Position numbers and translations under genes: made by a program. 64,000 nt of DNA from Streptomyces sp. XM4193 (lineage in GTDB: Bacteria > Actinomycetota > Actinomycetes > Streptomycetales > Streptomycetaceae). Position 1 is the first letter of the stretch, and each line of letters opens with the position of its first letter. The stretch spans positions 124,001-188,000 of the forward strand of contig NZ_JALLGK010000010.1 of NCBI RefSeq assembly GCF_023072595.1, in the 5' to 3' direction. Positions 53,001 to 60,238 of this stretch are shown one piece after another. The notes beneath the pieces are model-generated. The model searched no databases. It was not told the DNA's origin and saw only the letters and a list, made by a program, of their open reading frames with translations.

Positions 53001-54714
53001 CGAGGAGTTGACCGAGCGGGGCGCCTCGCCGGAGTGGGCCGAGCAGCTGGAGCGCTCCCGGCGTGCGGTGCGGGTGCGCATCGCCGGGGACGAGCGGTGG
53101 GCCGCGATCGAGGACTCGGGAAGGCTGCGGGACGCGCTCGGGGTGGCGCTGCCGGTGGGTGTCCCGGAGGCTTTCACCGAGCCGGTCGGGGACCCGCTCG
53201 GCGATCTGCTGGGCCGGTTCGCGCGTACCCACGGCCCGTTCACCACGGAGCAGGCAGCCTCCCGTTTCGGTCTCGGTGTCGCGGTGGCCGACGGGGCACT
53301 GCACCGGTTGGCCGCCGAAGGACGCCTGGTGCAGGGCGAGTTCCATCCGGCCAGAGCCGGCGGCGGCCAGGAGTGGTGCGAGTCGACGGTGCTGCGCCGG
53401 TTGCGCCGCCGCTCCCTTGCGGCGCTGCGGCAGGAGTTGGAGCCGGTTCCCGCCCCGGCGCTCGCCGCGTTCGTCCCCCGCTGGCAGCACCTGGACGGCG
53501 CCGGGCTGACGGGCCTGGACGGGCTGTCCAGGGTGGTGGAGCAGTTGCAGGGTGCGGCGGTCCCGGCGTCCGCGCTGGAGCGTCTGGTGCTGCCGGCCCG
53601 GGTGCGGGGGTACGACGCGACCCTGCTCGACGAGCTGACCGCTTCCGGCGAGGTCGTCTGGGCGGGGGCGGGCGCGCTGCCCGGCAAGGACGGCTGGATC
53701 GCTCTCTACCCGGCCGAGGTGGCGCCGCTGCTCCTGCCCGAGCCGCTGCCGCTCGAGCTTTCGGCTGCGCACCGTTGCGTGTTGGAGGCGCTCTCCGGCG
53801 GTTTCGGGCTGTTCTTCCGGCAGCTGCTGGAGCGGGCGCGGGCCACCGACCCGGACCTCGGCGAGTCCCAACTGGCGGATGCGGTCTGGGATCTGGCCTG
53901 GTCCGGCCGGCTGACCAACGACACCCTGGCCCCGCTGCGGAATCTGCTGGGCTCGGGCCGCACAGCCGGTTCCACCGCGCATCGCGCTCGTCGGCGGACG
54001 CCCAGGGGCCGCTACGGCTCTCTGCCGCGCACCGCCTCCCGGGTCGGTCCGCCGACCGTGGCGGGGCGCTGGTCGCTGCTCCCCGACCGGGAGCGGGACC
54101 CGACGGTGCGCGCGCACGCGCTGGCCCACACTCTGCTGGACAGACACGGTGTGGTCACTCGCGGCGCGGTCGCGGCGGAGGGCGTGGCGGGTGGTTTCGC
54201 CGCGGTGTACCGAGTGCTGGCGGCGTTCGAGGAGAGCGGCCAGACCCGTCGCGGGTATGTCGTGGAGGGCCTGGGCGCCGCCCAGTTCGCGATGGCCGGG
54301 GCCGTGGACCGGCTGCGCGCGGCGCACACGTCGCGCGAGCGCGCCGAGCCGTCGGAGGCGGTGCTGCTCGCCGCCGCCGATCCCGCGCAGGTGTACGGTG
54401 CCGCGCTGCCCTGGCCGGATCCGCCGGAGGGCTGCGGGCACAAGCCGGGCCGCAAGGCGGGTTCCCTGGTGGTCCTGGTCGACGGCGAGTTGGTTCTCTA
54501 TCTGGAGCGCGGCGGCAAGACCCTGCTGTCGTGGTCGCCGTCGCTGTTGCCGCAGGCGGTGGAGGTCCTTGTCGACGCGGTGCGCCGGGGCCGGGTGGGC
54601 CCCCTCACCGTGGAGCGGGCGAACGGCTCGCCCGCTCTCACTTCACCGCTCGGGCAGCAGCTGGAGGCGGCCGGTTTCCACGCCACCCCGAGAGGGCTGC
54701 GGCTGCGCCCCTGA
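50092..54714 (+). CDS. lhr: Lhr-type superfamily 2 DNA helicase
   Basis: 1540 residues from ATG at 50092 (GGGGA just upstream), the size of full-length Lhr. Motif I is APTGSGKTLAA, motif II ILDEVHAVAG, motif III GLSATVRP and motif VI QRVGRAGHQ. The winged-helix and Lhr-core domains follow, and a C-terminal half with tandem winged helices. It translocates 3'-5' on single-stranded DNA and prefers RNA:DNA hybrids in mycobacteria. It is followed after 34 bp by a nei-type glycosylase, suggesting a repair operon. Confidence 0.96.
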   Translation: MSQSAALDAFSPATRAWFTAAFSAPTAAQEGAWQALAEDADALVVAPTGSGKTLAAFLASLDRLASVPPPADALRRCRVLYVSPLKALAVDVERNLRSPLTGIRQESIRLGLPEPEVRVGIRSGDTPAVERRAIARRPPDILITTPESLFLMLTSAAREALRGVETVILDEVHAVAGTKRGAHLALSLERLDELLDRPARRIGLSATVRPVEEVARFLSPQRSAKIVQPPSTKRFDLRVEVPVEDMGELGGSPVQEQGGAAEKPSIWPSVEERIADLVQEHSSTIVFVNSRRLAERLCNRLNEIAYERATGEPLPEAHSPAELMGGSGGALGAVPVLARAHHGSVSKEQRAEVEEELKAGRLPAVVATSSLELGIDMGAVDLVIQVESPPAVASGLQRVGRAGHQVGAVSSGVVFPKYRGDLLQSAVVTERMREGAIEALRVPANPLDVLAQQLVAITSVESRDVEELLRLVRRAAPFAALPESAYHSVLDMLAGRYPSDAFAELRPRLVWDRVAGTVTGRPGAQRLAVTSGGTIPDRGLFGVFLAGSDPRRGGGRVGELDEEMVYESRVGDVFTLGTTSWRIEDITRDRVLVTPAPGVPGRLPFWKGDQLGRPLELGRALGAFVREVGALPRRAAEERLSAAGLDTSAVRNLLEYLAEQREACGHLPDDRTIVVERFRDELGDWRVVVHSPFGAQVHAPWALAVAARLTDRYGLDAQVMHADDGIVLRLPDADLLEYDLDADLDPERAQDLGRAPLAVPQDGKPPVAASDVLFEAGEVDGLVTEQVGGSALFAARFRECAARALLLPRRNPGRRTPLWQQRQRASQLLQVASEFGSFPIVLEAVRECLQDVFDVPGLTELMGDIESRRVRLVEVTTQDPSPFARSLLFGYVAQFLYEGDSPLAERRAAALSLDSGLLAELLGRAELRDLLDADVVAELERELQWRTAERRIGDVEAVADALRVLGPLAAEELTERGASPEWAEQLERSRRAVRVRIAGDERWAAIEDSGRLRDALGVALPVGVPEAFTEPVGDPLGDLLGRFARTHGPFTTEQAASRFGLGVAVADGALHRLAAEGRLVQGEFHPARAGGGQEWCESTVLRRLRRRSLAALRQELEPVPAPALAAFVPRWQHLDGAGLTGLDGLSRVVEQLQGAAVPASALERLVLPARVRGYDATLLDELTASGEVVWAGAGALPGKDGWIALYPAEVAPLLLPEPLPLELSAAHRCVLEALSGGFGLFFRQLLERARATDPDLGESQLADAVWDLAWSGRLTNDTLAPLRNLLGSGRTAGSTAHRARRRTPRGRYGSLPRTASRVGPPTVAGRWSLLPDRERDPTVRAHALAHTLLDRHGVVTRGAVAAEGVAGGFAAVYRVLAAFEESGQTRRGYVVEGLGAAQFAMAGAVDRLRAAHTSRERAEPSEAVLLAAADPAQVYGAALPWPDPPEGCGHKPGRKAGSLVVLVDGELVLYLERGGKTLLSWSPSLLPQAVEVLVDAVRRGRVGPLTVERANGSPALTSPLGQQLEAAGFHATPRGLRLRP

Positions 54715-54748
54715 GCGGTGACCGACGGCCCGGAAGGAGGGAAGCGGC

Positions 54749-55540
54749 GTGCCCGAGGGAGACACGGTCTGGCGTACGGCCCGGCAGCTGAACGACGCGC
54801 TGGCGGGGTCCGAGCTGGTCTCGGCGGATCTGCGGGTGCCGCGGCTCGCCACCGTGGATCTGGTGGGGCGGGAGGTGCTGGAGACGCTCCCGCGCGGCAA
54901 GCATCTGCTCACCCGGCTCTCCGGCGGCCTGACGCTCCACACCCACCTCGGGATGGAGGGCAGTTGGCGCTGTGGCCCGGTGGGCTCGCGCTGGAGCGGT
55001 GGGCCCGCGCACCAGGTGCGGGCCGTCCTCGCCGGTCCCGAGCAGCAGGCGGTCGGCTACCGCCTTCCGGTTCTGGAGCTGCTGCGCACCCGCGAGGAGG
55101 AGTCGGCCGTCGGCCATCTCGGCCCGGATCTGCTCGGGGAGGACTGGGACCCCGGCGAGGCGTGGCGGCGGCTGACCGCCGAGCCCTCGCGCCCTCTCGG
55201 AGAGGCGCTGCTCGACCAGCGCAATCTGGCGGGCGTCGGGAACGTCTACCGTTCCGAGCTCTGCTTCCTGGTGCGGTTGCTGCCCTGGGCTCCTGTCTCG
55301 GCCGTCTCCGACCCGGACCGCCTCCTGCGGCTGGCCCACCGGCTGCTCCTCGTCAACCGCGACCGGTTGCGCCGTGCCACCACCGGCGAGCGCCGTGCCG
55401 CCGGCCGTGCGCTGTGGGTGTACGGGCACCGAGCGGCGCCCTGTCTGCGCTGCGGAACACCGATCCGCCGCGCCGAAGTCGGGCCGCCCGACCGGCTCCG
55501 CCCCGTCTACTGGTGCCCCCGCTGCCAGCACGGCCGATAG
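54749..55540 (+). CDS. nei: Endonuclease VIII-type DNA glycosylase/AP lyase (Fpg/Nei family)
   Basis: 263 residues from GTG at 54749, with GGAAGGAGG upstream. The start MPEGDTVWRTARQL puts the catalytic Pro2 and Glu3 in place after Met removal. A Lys in PRGKHLL and the LDQRNLAGVGNVYRSE helix-two-turn-helix are present. The C-terminal zinc finger is CLRCGTPIR ... YWCPRCQ. It excises oxidised pyrimidines and cuts the backbone. The Nei2-like subfamily is favoured by the lhr neighbour, but the paralogue cannot be settled by eye. Confidence 0.94.
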   Translation: MPEGDTVWRTARQLNDALAGSELVSADLRVPRLATVDLVGREVLETLPRGKHLLTRLSGGLTLHTHLGMEGSWRCGPVGSRWSGGPAHQVRAVLAGPEQQAVGYRLPVLELLRTREEESAVGHLGPDLLGEDWDPGEAWRRLTAEPSRPLGEALLDQRNLAGVGNVYRSELCFLVRLLPWAPVSAVSDPDRLLRLAHRLLLVNRDRLRRATTGERRAAGRALWVYGHRAAPCLRCGTPIRRAEVGPPDRLRPVYWCPRCQHGR

Positions 55541-55829
55541 TCCGCGGCTGCCGGCCCCACCACCCGTTCTGCATGCGCTCCCACGTCATACGGCGTTCGT
55601 AGGGCACCGCCTGCACGGGTATGAGCCCGAGCCCCCAGCTGCCGACGAGCACCGCCGCCTCCCAGGCACCGGCCGTCTGGGGTGCGGTGGTCAGGCGCCA
55701 CAGCGCGAGCGCACCGGCGAGCACGCAGCAGACGGCGAGGGAGATGCGGCACATCCTGGATATGCACATGCCGTCCATGCTCACCGAGGGGGACCCGTCC
55801 CGCGAGCGCGCCGCTGTACGGCCCTTCAC
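55353..55829 (-). CDS. Candidate small membrane protein gene overlapping the end of nei
   Basis: An open frame of 158 codons antisense to the last 188 bp of nei. The part outside nei (about 55545-55829) encodes MCRISLAVCCVLAGALALWR, a second hydrophobic stretch (AVLVGSWGLGLIPVQAVPY) and ERRMTWERMQNGWWG, with GC-rich third positions typical of real genes. The bias is lost where it enters nei, so the original stop may have been destroyed by a frameshift or point change. Starts at 55829 and 55778 are both possible. Family not recognised. Confidence 0.4.
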   Translation of the reverse strand: MKGRTAARSRDGSPSVSMDGMCISRMCRISLAVCCVLAGALALWRLTTAPQTAGAWEAAVLVGSWGLGLIPVQAVPYERRMTWERMQNGWWGRQPRTIGRAGSGGTSRRGGAGRAARLRRGGSVFRSADRAPLGARTPTAHGRRHGARRWWHGATGRG

Positions 55830-55887
55830 CTCGACGGTGCGGACGAACTCCTGCCGCTGGTGAGTCCGGGCGCGGCCCCGACACCAG

Positions 55888-55922
55888 CAGAGGCGCCGGG
55901 AGGATCACTCCCGGCGCCTCTG
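55888..55922. terminator. Terminator hairpin downstream of clgR
   Basis: Perfect 15-bp arms CAGAGGCGCCGGGAG (55888-55902) and CTCCCGGCGCCTCTG (55908-55922) enclose a 5-nt loop, just beyond the clgR stop at 55941. Confidence 0.92.
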
Positions 55923-55940
55923 AAGGCTTGTGGTGACGCG

Positions 55941-56321
55941 TCAGGCGGCGACGACGTCCACGGCCTCGGCAGGTCGCTTGATCGTCACCCGCTCCCCCGG
56001 GCGGCTCGTGACCGAGGTCACGGATACAGGGTTGAGCATGGGTCGCATCGGCGCAGGCACCGCATCTTGTGTCGCGGACTGTGCCAGCTCGGCGAGTGCC
56101 AGCTCATCGCTGACCTCCCGCATCAGCTCGGACATTCGGATGTCCAGCGCGTCACAGATCGACGAAAGCAGCTCGGAGGAAGCCTCCTTCTGCCCCCGCT
56201 CGACCTCGGAGAGATAGCCGAGAGAGACGCGCGCGGATGCGGAGACTTCGCGCAGGGTACGGCCCTGACGCTGGCGCTGCCGACGCAGCACGTCACCAAG
56301 CAGGCGACGAAGCAGAATCAT
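55941..56321 (-). CDS. clgR: ClgR, helix-turn-helix activator of Clp protease genes
   Basis: 126 residues from ATG at 56321 with GAGGAGGG upstream. An XRE-type helix-turn-helix (TLREVSASARVSLGYLSEVE, then GQKEASSELLSSICDALDIR) occupies the first 75 residues. The C-terminus ends VDVVAA; a terminal Ala-Ala makes ClgR a substrate of the ClpP protease it activates in Streptomyces. It follows cinA by about 90 bp in the rimO-pgsA-cinA-clgR run. Confidence 0.93.
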   Translation of the reverse strand: MILLRRLLGDVLRRQRQRQGRTLREVSASARVSLGYLSEVERGQKEASSELLSSICDALDIRMSELMREVSDELALAELAQSATQDAVPAPMRPMLNPVSVTSVTSRPGERVTIKRPAEAVDVVAA

Positions 56322-56411
56322 CGGTGGCTCCCTCCTCGGACCGCGTTCCTGAATCCTTCATGCCCCACCGTACCGTCTACAACCGTGGTAGCGCGGGGCG
56401 CTATCTCGTGT

Positions 56412-56969
56412 TCACTCAGGGCGGTAAACATCAGGTCCCCCATTTTGCTCCGTATGATTCGTACCGCGTCGGCCCACGGGCTCCCCGCGGTGTTCCGCGA
56501 TACGCGCGCACAGCAGTTCAAGCGCCGCACGCACGCTTTTGTTCCGGATCTCGCCGCGCTCCCCCCGCAGCACAAGTCCTTCGACGACCGGGGCTGCCGA
56601 CGTCGGACCGGCGACCGCGACGAAGACCGTGCCGACCGGGGCGCCGTCCTGCGGCTCCGGCCCCGCGACTCCGGTGGTCGCAAGCCCCCACTCGGCGTTC
56701 AGCAGACGCCGTGCGCCGATCGCCATCTGCCCGGCCACCTCCGGCTGCACCGCGCCGCCGGTCGCCAGCAGTCCCTCGTCCACGCCGAGCAGCGCGCTCT
56801 TGAGGTCCGTCGCATACGCCGTCACCCCGCCCCGGAAAGCACGGGAGGCGCCCGGAACGTCGGTGAGCGCGGCCGATACCAGCCCGCCCGTCAGCGACTC
56901 GGCCACCGCAAGACGCTGGCCTGCGTCGATCAGCAGGCCGAGCGCTCGTGCAGCGGGCTCATCGCTCAC
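56412..56969 (-). CDS. cinA: CinA-family nicotinamide-nucleotide amidohydrolase
   Basis: 185 residues from GTG at 56969, overlapping the pgsA stop by 11 bases. The deamidase blocks QRLAVAESLTGGLVSAALT, SRAFRGGVTAYATDLKSALL and GLATTGVAGPEPQDGAPVGT are intact. This is the stand-alone C-terminal (PncC-type) form without the N-terminal molybdopterin-like domain. It would recycle NMN to nicotinate mononucleotide. Confidence 0.93.
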   Translation of the reverse strand: MSDEPAARALGLLIDAGQRLAVAESLTGGLVSAALTDVPGASRAFRGGVTAYATDLKSALLGVDEGLLATGGAVQPEVAGQMAIGARRLLNAEWGLATTGVAGPEPQDGAPVGTVFVAVAGPTSAAPVVEGLVLRGERGEIRNKSVRAALELLCARIAEHRGEPVGRRGTNHTEQNGGPDVYRPE

Positions 56970-57657
56970 GCGGCTCCTCCTGCGGCAGGTCCGCCGGCTC
57001 GGGCCGCACCGCGGCGACCGGCCCGCCGGAAGCCGCCGCGAGGCCTGCGCGGCGCAGCACGACCGCCTGGCGCACGTAGTCCGCGGCCGTCAGCACCGTC
57101 AGCACGACGGCGACCGCCATCACCCACCAGCGCAGCGTGGCCAGCGGCCCGGTGAGCGCCAGGATGTACATGCCGACGCCGACGCCCTGGGCCAGCGTCT
57201 TCATCTTTCCGCCCCGGCTGGCCGGGATGACGCCGTGCCGGATGACCCAGAACCGCATCAGAGTGATGCCCAGCTCCCTGGCGACGATGACGCCTGTCAC
57301 CCACCAGGAGAGGTCCCCGAGCGACGAGAGGCAGATCAGGGCGGCACCCATGATCGCCTTGTCCGCGATCGGGTCCGCGATCTTCCCGAAGTCGGTCACC
57401 AGGTTGTAGCGCCGGGCCAGTTCGCCGTCGAAGAGATCGGTGATCATCGCGATGGTGAACGCCGCCCACGCCAGTGAGCGCCAGGCGGGGTCGTGCCCCC
57501 CGGCCACGAGCATCAGCGCCACGAAGGCGGGCACCAGGCCCAGCCGGATCATGGTCAGAATATTGGCGATGTTCCACAGGCTGACCTGCCGCGGGGCGGC
57601 CTTCGTGGCACGCGCCACGGATCCGCCTCCCGCGGCCGAAGCCGGAACACCGGTCAT
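56959..57657 (-). CDS. pgsA: CDP-diacylglycerol-glycerol-3-phosphate 3-phosphatidyltransferase
   Basis: 232 residues from ATG at 57657, overlapping the rimO stop as ATGA. The CDP-alcohol phosphotransferase signature D-x2-DG-x2-AR-x8-G-x3-D-x3-D is complete (TDLFDGELARRYNLV, then DFGKIADPIADK). Several membrane helices follow. It makes phosphatidylglycerol phosphate, the route to phosphatidylglycerol and cardiolipin. Paralogues acting on inositol exist in actinobacteria; the family call rests on the PgsA-like length and neighbours. Confidence 0.93.
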   Translation of the reverse strand: MTGVPASAAGGGSVARATKAAPRQVSLWNIANILTMIRLGLVPAFVALMLVAGGHDPAWRSLAWAAFTIAMITDLFDGELARRYNLVTDFGKIADPIADKAIMGAALICLSSLGDLSWWVTGVIVARELGITLMRFWVIRHGVIPASRGGKMKTLAQGVGVGMYILALTGPLATLRWWVMAVAVVLTVLTAADYVRQAVVLRRAGLAAASGGPVAAVRPEPADLPQEEPRER

Positions 57658-59126
57658 AGGGACGCCTCCCCGCCCGGCAACGGCTCGGCGACCAGGTCGA
57701 CGCCCTCGCTGGCCACCGCCTTGGCGAGCACCAGCCGGCCCGGCTGCGGCTCGCGGCCTTCGGCCCAGTCGCCCAGCAGCCGCACCTGCCCGTCGGTCTC
57801 CGGTGCCTGGTGCAGCGCGCGGCCGAGCACGCCGTCCTCGCCGTCCACCGATTCCACCAGGACGGACAGCGTCTCGCCCAGACGCTCTTCGGCCCGCTGC
57901 GCGGTCAGCTCCTCGGCCAGCGCACTGACCCGGGCGAGCCGCTCGGCGACGACGTCCTCGTCGTGCTTGTCCTGGTAGCCGAGCGCCTCGGTGCCTTCCT
58001 CGTCGGAGTATCCGAAGACCCCGATGGCGTCCAGCCGCGCGGCTGCGAGGAACCGTTCGAGCTCGGCGACGTCGTCCTCGGTCTCGCCGGGAAAACCGAC
58101 GATGAAGTTCGACCGGACACCGGCCTGCGGGGCCTTGCTGCGGATCGCCTCCAGCAGCTCCAGGAAGCGCTCGGTGTCACCGAAGCGGCGCATGGCGCGC
58201 AGCACCTTCGGCGCCGAGTGCTGGAAGGAGAGGTCGAAGTAGGGGACGACCTTGTCGGTGCCGGTGAGGACCTCGATCAGCCCGGGCCGCATCTCGGCGG
58301 GCTGGAGGTAGCTCACCCGTACGCGCTCGATGCCCTCGACCGCCGCCAGCTCCGGCAGCAGGGTCTCCAGCAGCCGGATGTCACCGAGGTCCTTGCCGTA
58401 GGAGGTGTTGTTCTCGGAGACGAGCATGACCTCCTTCACGCCCTGCTCGGCCAACCACCGCGTCTCGCCCAGCACATCGGAGGGCCGACGGGAGATGAAG
58501 GAGCCGCGGAAGGAGGGGATGGCGCAGAACGAGCAGCGCCGGTCGCAGCCGGAGGCGAGCTTCACCGAGGCCACCGGGCTGCTGCCGAGCCGGACGCGCA
58601 GCGGCGCGCGGGGGCCGGAGGCGGGCGCCACACCTTCGGGGAGGTCCTCGGGCGCCGAGTCTCCGTGGCCCGGCAGGGCGACGGAGCTGCCCTGGCGCTC
58701 GGCGGGGCTGATCGGCAGCAGCTTGCGCCGGTCGCGCGGAGTGTGGGAGGCGTGGACGCCGCCCGAAAGGATGGTCTGCAGTCGGTCGGAGATCTGTGCG
58801 TAGTCGTCGAAGCCGAGCACTCCGTCGGCTTCGGGCAGCGCCTGGGCGAGGTCCTTGCCGTACCGCTCGGCCATGCAGCCGACGGCGACCACGGCCTGCG
58901 TACGGCCGTGGTCCTTCAGGTCGTTGGCCTCCAGCAGGGCGTCCACGGAGTCCTTCTTGGCGGCCTCCACGAACCCGCAGGTGTTGACGACTGCGACATC
59001 CGCTTCGGCGGCTTCCTCGACGAGATCCCAGCCGTCCGCTGCCAAGCGGCCTGCGAGCTCCTCCGAGTCCACCTCGTTGCGAGCACAGCCAAGAGTGACA
59101 AGGGCGACGGTACGGCGTTCGGGCAT
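57654..59126 (-). CDS. rimO: Ribosomal protein S12 methylthiotransferase RimO
   Basis: 490 residues from ATG at 59126. Radical SAM methylthiotransferase: N-terminal cluster Cys in TLGCARN, NTCGF and VGCMAE, radical SAM motif CDRRCSFC, and a C-terminal TRAM domain. The start MPERRTVALVTLGCARNEVD separates it from MiaB, its relative at 26.4 kb. It modifies an Asp of ribosomal protein S12. A Pro/Gly-rich insertion of about 45 residues precedes the radical SAM motif. Confidence 0.96.
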   Translation of the reverse strand: MPERRTVALVTLGCARNEVDSEELAGRLAADGWDLVEEAAEADVAVVNTCGFVEAAKKDSVDALLEANDLKDHGRTQAVVAVGCMAERYGKDLAQALPEADGVLGFDDYAQISDRLQTILSGGVHASHTPRDRRKLLPISPAERQGSSVALPGHGDSAPEDLPEGVAPASGPRAPLRVRLGSSPVASVKLASGCDRRCSFCAIPSFRGSFISRRPSDVLGETRWLAEQGVKEVMLVSENNTSYGKDLGDIRLLETLLPELAAVEGIERVRVSYLQPAEMRPGLIEVLTGTDKVVPYFDLSFQHSAPKVLRAMRRFGDTERFLELLEAIRSKAPQAGVRSNFIVGFPGETEDDVAELERFLAAARLDAIGVFGYSDEEGTEALGYQDKHDEDVVAERLARVSALAEELTAQRAEERLGETLSVLVESVDGEDGVLGRALHQAPETDGQVRLLGDWAEGREPQPGRLVLAKAVASEGVDLVAEPLPGGEASL

Positions 59127-59185
59127 GGGCTCAGCCTACTTCGTCCCGCCCCGCGCACTCTCCCGCACCCGGTGGACTGATGTGA

Positions 59186-60010
59186 TCAGCCCTGCTCAGG
59201 GTCTCCCTTGGTGTAGGTGAGCCGCTCGACCTGGCCGGGACCGGTGGTGCGCTCGACCTTCTTGCCGTTGACGAAGAGCTCTATCGCCCCGCCGTTGCCC
59301 AGGACGAGCGAGATCTGGTCCTTGTCCATGAAGGTCTCCGACTGGCCGTCCTCCAGCAGGCCCTCGTGCAGCCTGCGGCCGGTACGGTCCTCGACCGAGA
59401 CCCAGCTGCTGCCCTCGGTCGCGACGACCTTGACGGTCACCCGGTCCTCCGGGGCCGCGGCGATCGGGCTCTCGGTCGGGTCGGGCTCGGCGTCATCGGC
59501 CGGCTCGCTCGGCTCGGGCCCCTTGGTGGTGCCGCCCGAGTTGCCGGTGATGCTCGGGGAAGCCTGGGGCGACGCACTCTTGCCGCCCTCCTCGCCACCA
59601 CTGAAAAGAGTGAAACCGACGAATCCCACGACCGCGACTATCGCGGCCACCATCGCGGCCGTCCAGTTGGGACGACGGGACTCCGGCTTGACCCGCTCGG
59701 CGTCGAACAGCGGGGCGGCGGAGGTCGGTTCGGGTCGTCCGCCGTGCTCGGCGTCGTACTGCGCGACGAGCTCGTCGGCGGTCTCGGTGCTCAGACCCGC
59801 GGCGCGGGCGAGCGAGCGGACATGGCCTCTGGAGTAGACGTCGCCACCGCAGCGCGAGTAGTCGTCCTCTTCGATGGCGTACACGATCGGCGCCCGGACG
59901 CGGGTCGTCGCGCTGACCTCGTCAACGCTCAGGCCGGCGTCGACACGGGCCTTCTTGAGAGCTCGACCGACCGAAGGCCGGTCCTCTGCGGAGGAGTTGC
60001 CGATGGACAC
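59186..60010 (-). CDS. RodZ-like membrane-anchored helix-turn-helix protein
   Basis: 274 residues from GTG at 60010, with AAAGG upstream; an in-frame GTG at 60037 is an alternative. An N-terminal helix-turn-helix (VGRALKKARVDAGLSVDEVS) is followed by a basic stretch, one membrane helix (AAMVAAIVAVVGFVGFTLF), a Ser/Pro/Glu-rich linker and a C-terminal beta domain of the RodZ type (VKVVATEGSSWVSVED). In rod-shaped bacteria such proteins link MreB to the wall. It lies between ftsK and rimO. Confidence 0.88.
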   Translation of the reverse strand: MSIGNSSAEDRPSVGRALKKARVDAGLSVDEVSATTRVRAPIVYAIEEDDYSRCGGDVYSRGHVRSLARAAGLSTETADELVAQYDAEHGGRPEPTSAAPLFDAERVKPESRRPNWTAAMVAAIVAVVGFVGFTLFSGGEEGGKSASPQASPSITGNSGGTTKGPEPSEPADDAEPDPTESPIAAAPEDRVTVKVVATEGSSWVSVEDRTGRRLHEGLLEDGQSETFMDKDQISLVLGNGGAIELFVNGKKVERTTGPGQVERLTYTKGDPEQG

Positions 60011-60107
60011 GGGAGAGCCTTTCGAGCGTGTAGCCACCTGCTGGAAGATCAGTCTATGGGCGGTGCGAAAGTTTCGGGCAAGCGGGCGGTGAATGTTTGT
60101 CCGCCAT

Positions 60108-60127
60108 CGGGAGTCGCGGGACTCCCG
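60108..60127 (-). terminator. Hairpin downstream of ftsK
   Basis: CGGGAGTC (60108-60115) and GACTCCCG (60120-60127) pair around GCGG, about 110 bp past the ftsK stop and before rodZ. It could also act in the rodZ leader. Confidence 0.6.
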
Positions 60128-60238
60128 TGGCTCGGGGGTGTGAAGGAGCGTTCTCCTACACCTGTCCCAACTAGCGTGACGTATGCCTCACAGGAAAGGT
60201 TGTCTTGAGGTTTATTACGACTGGGGCACGTTGGGCGT

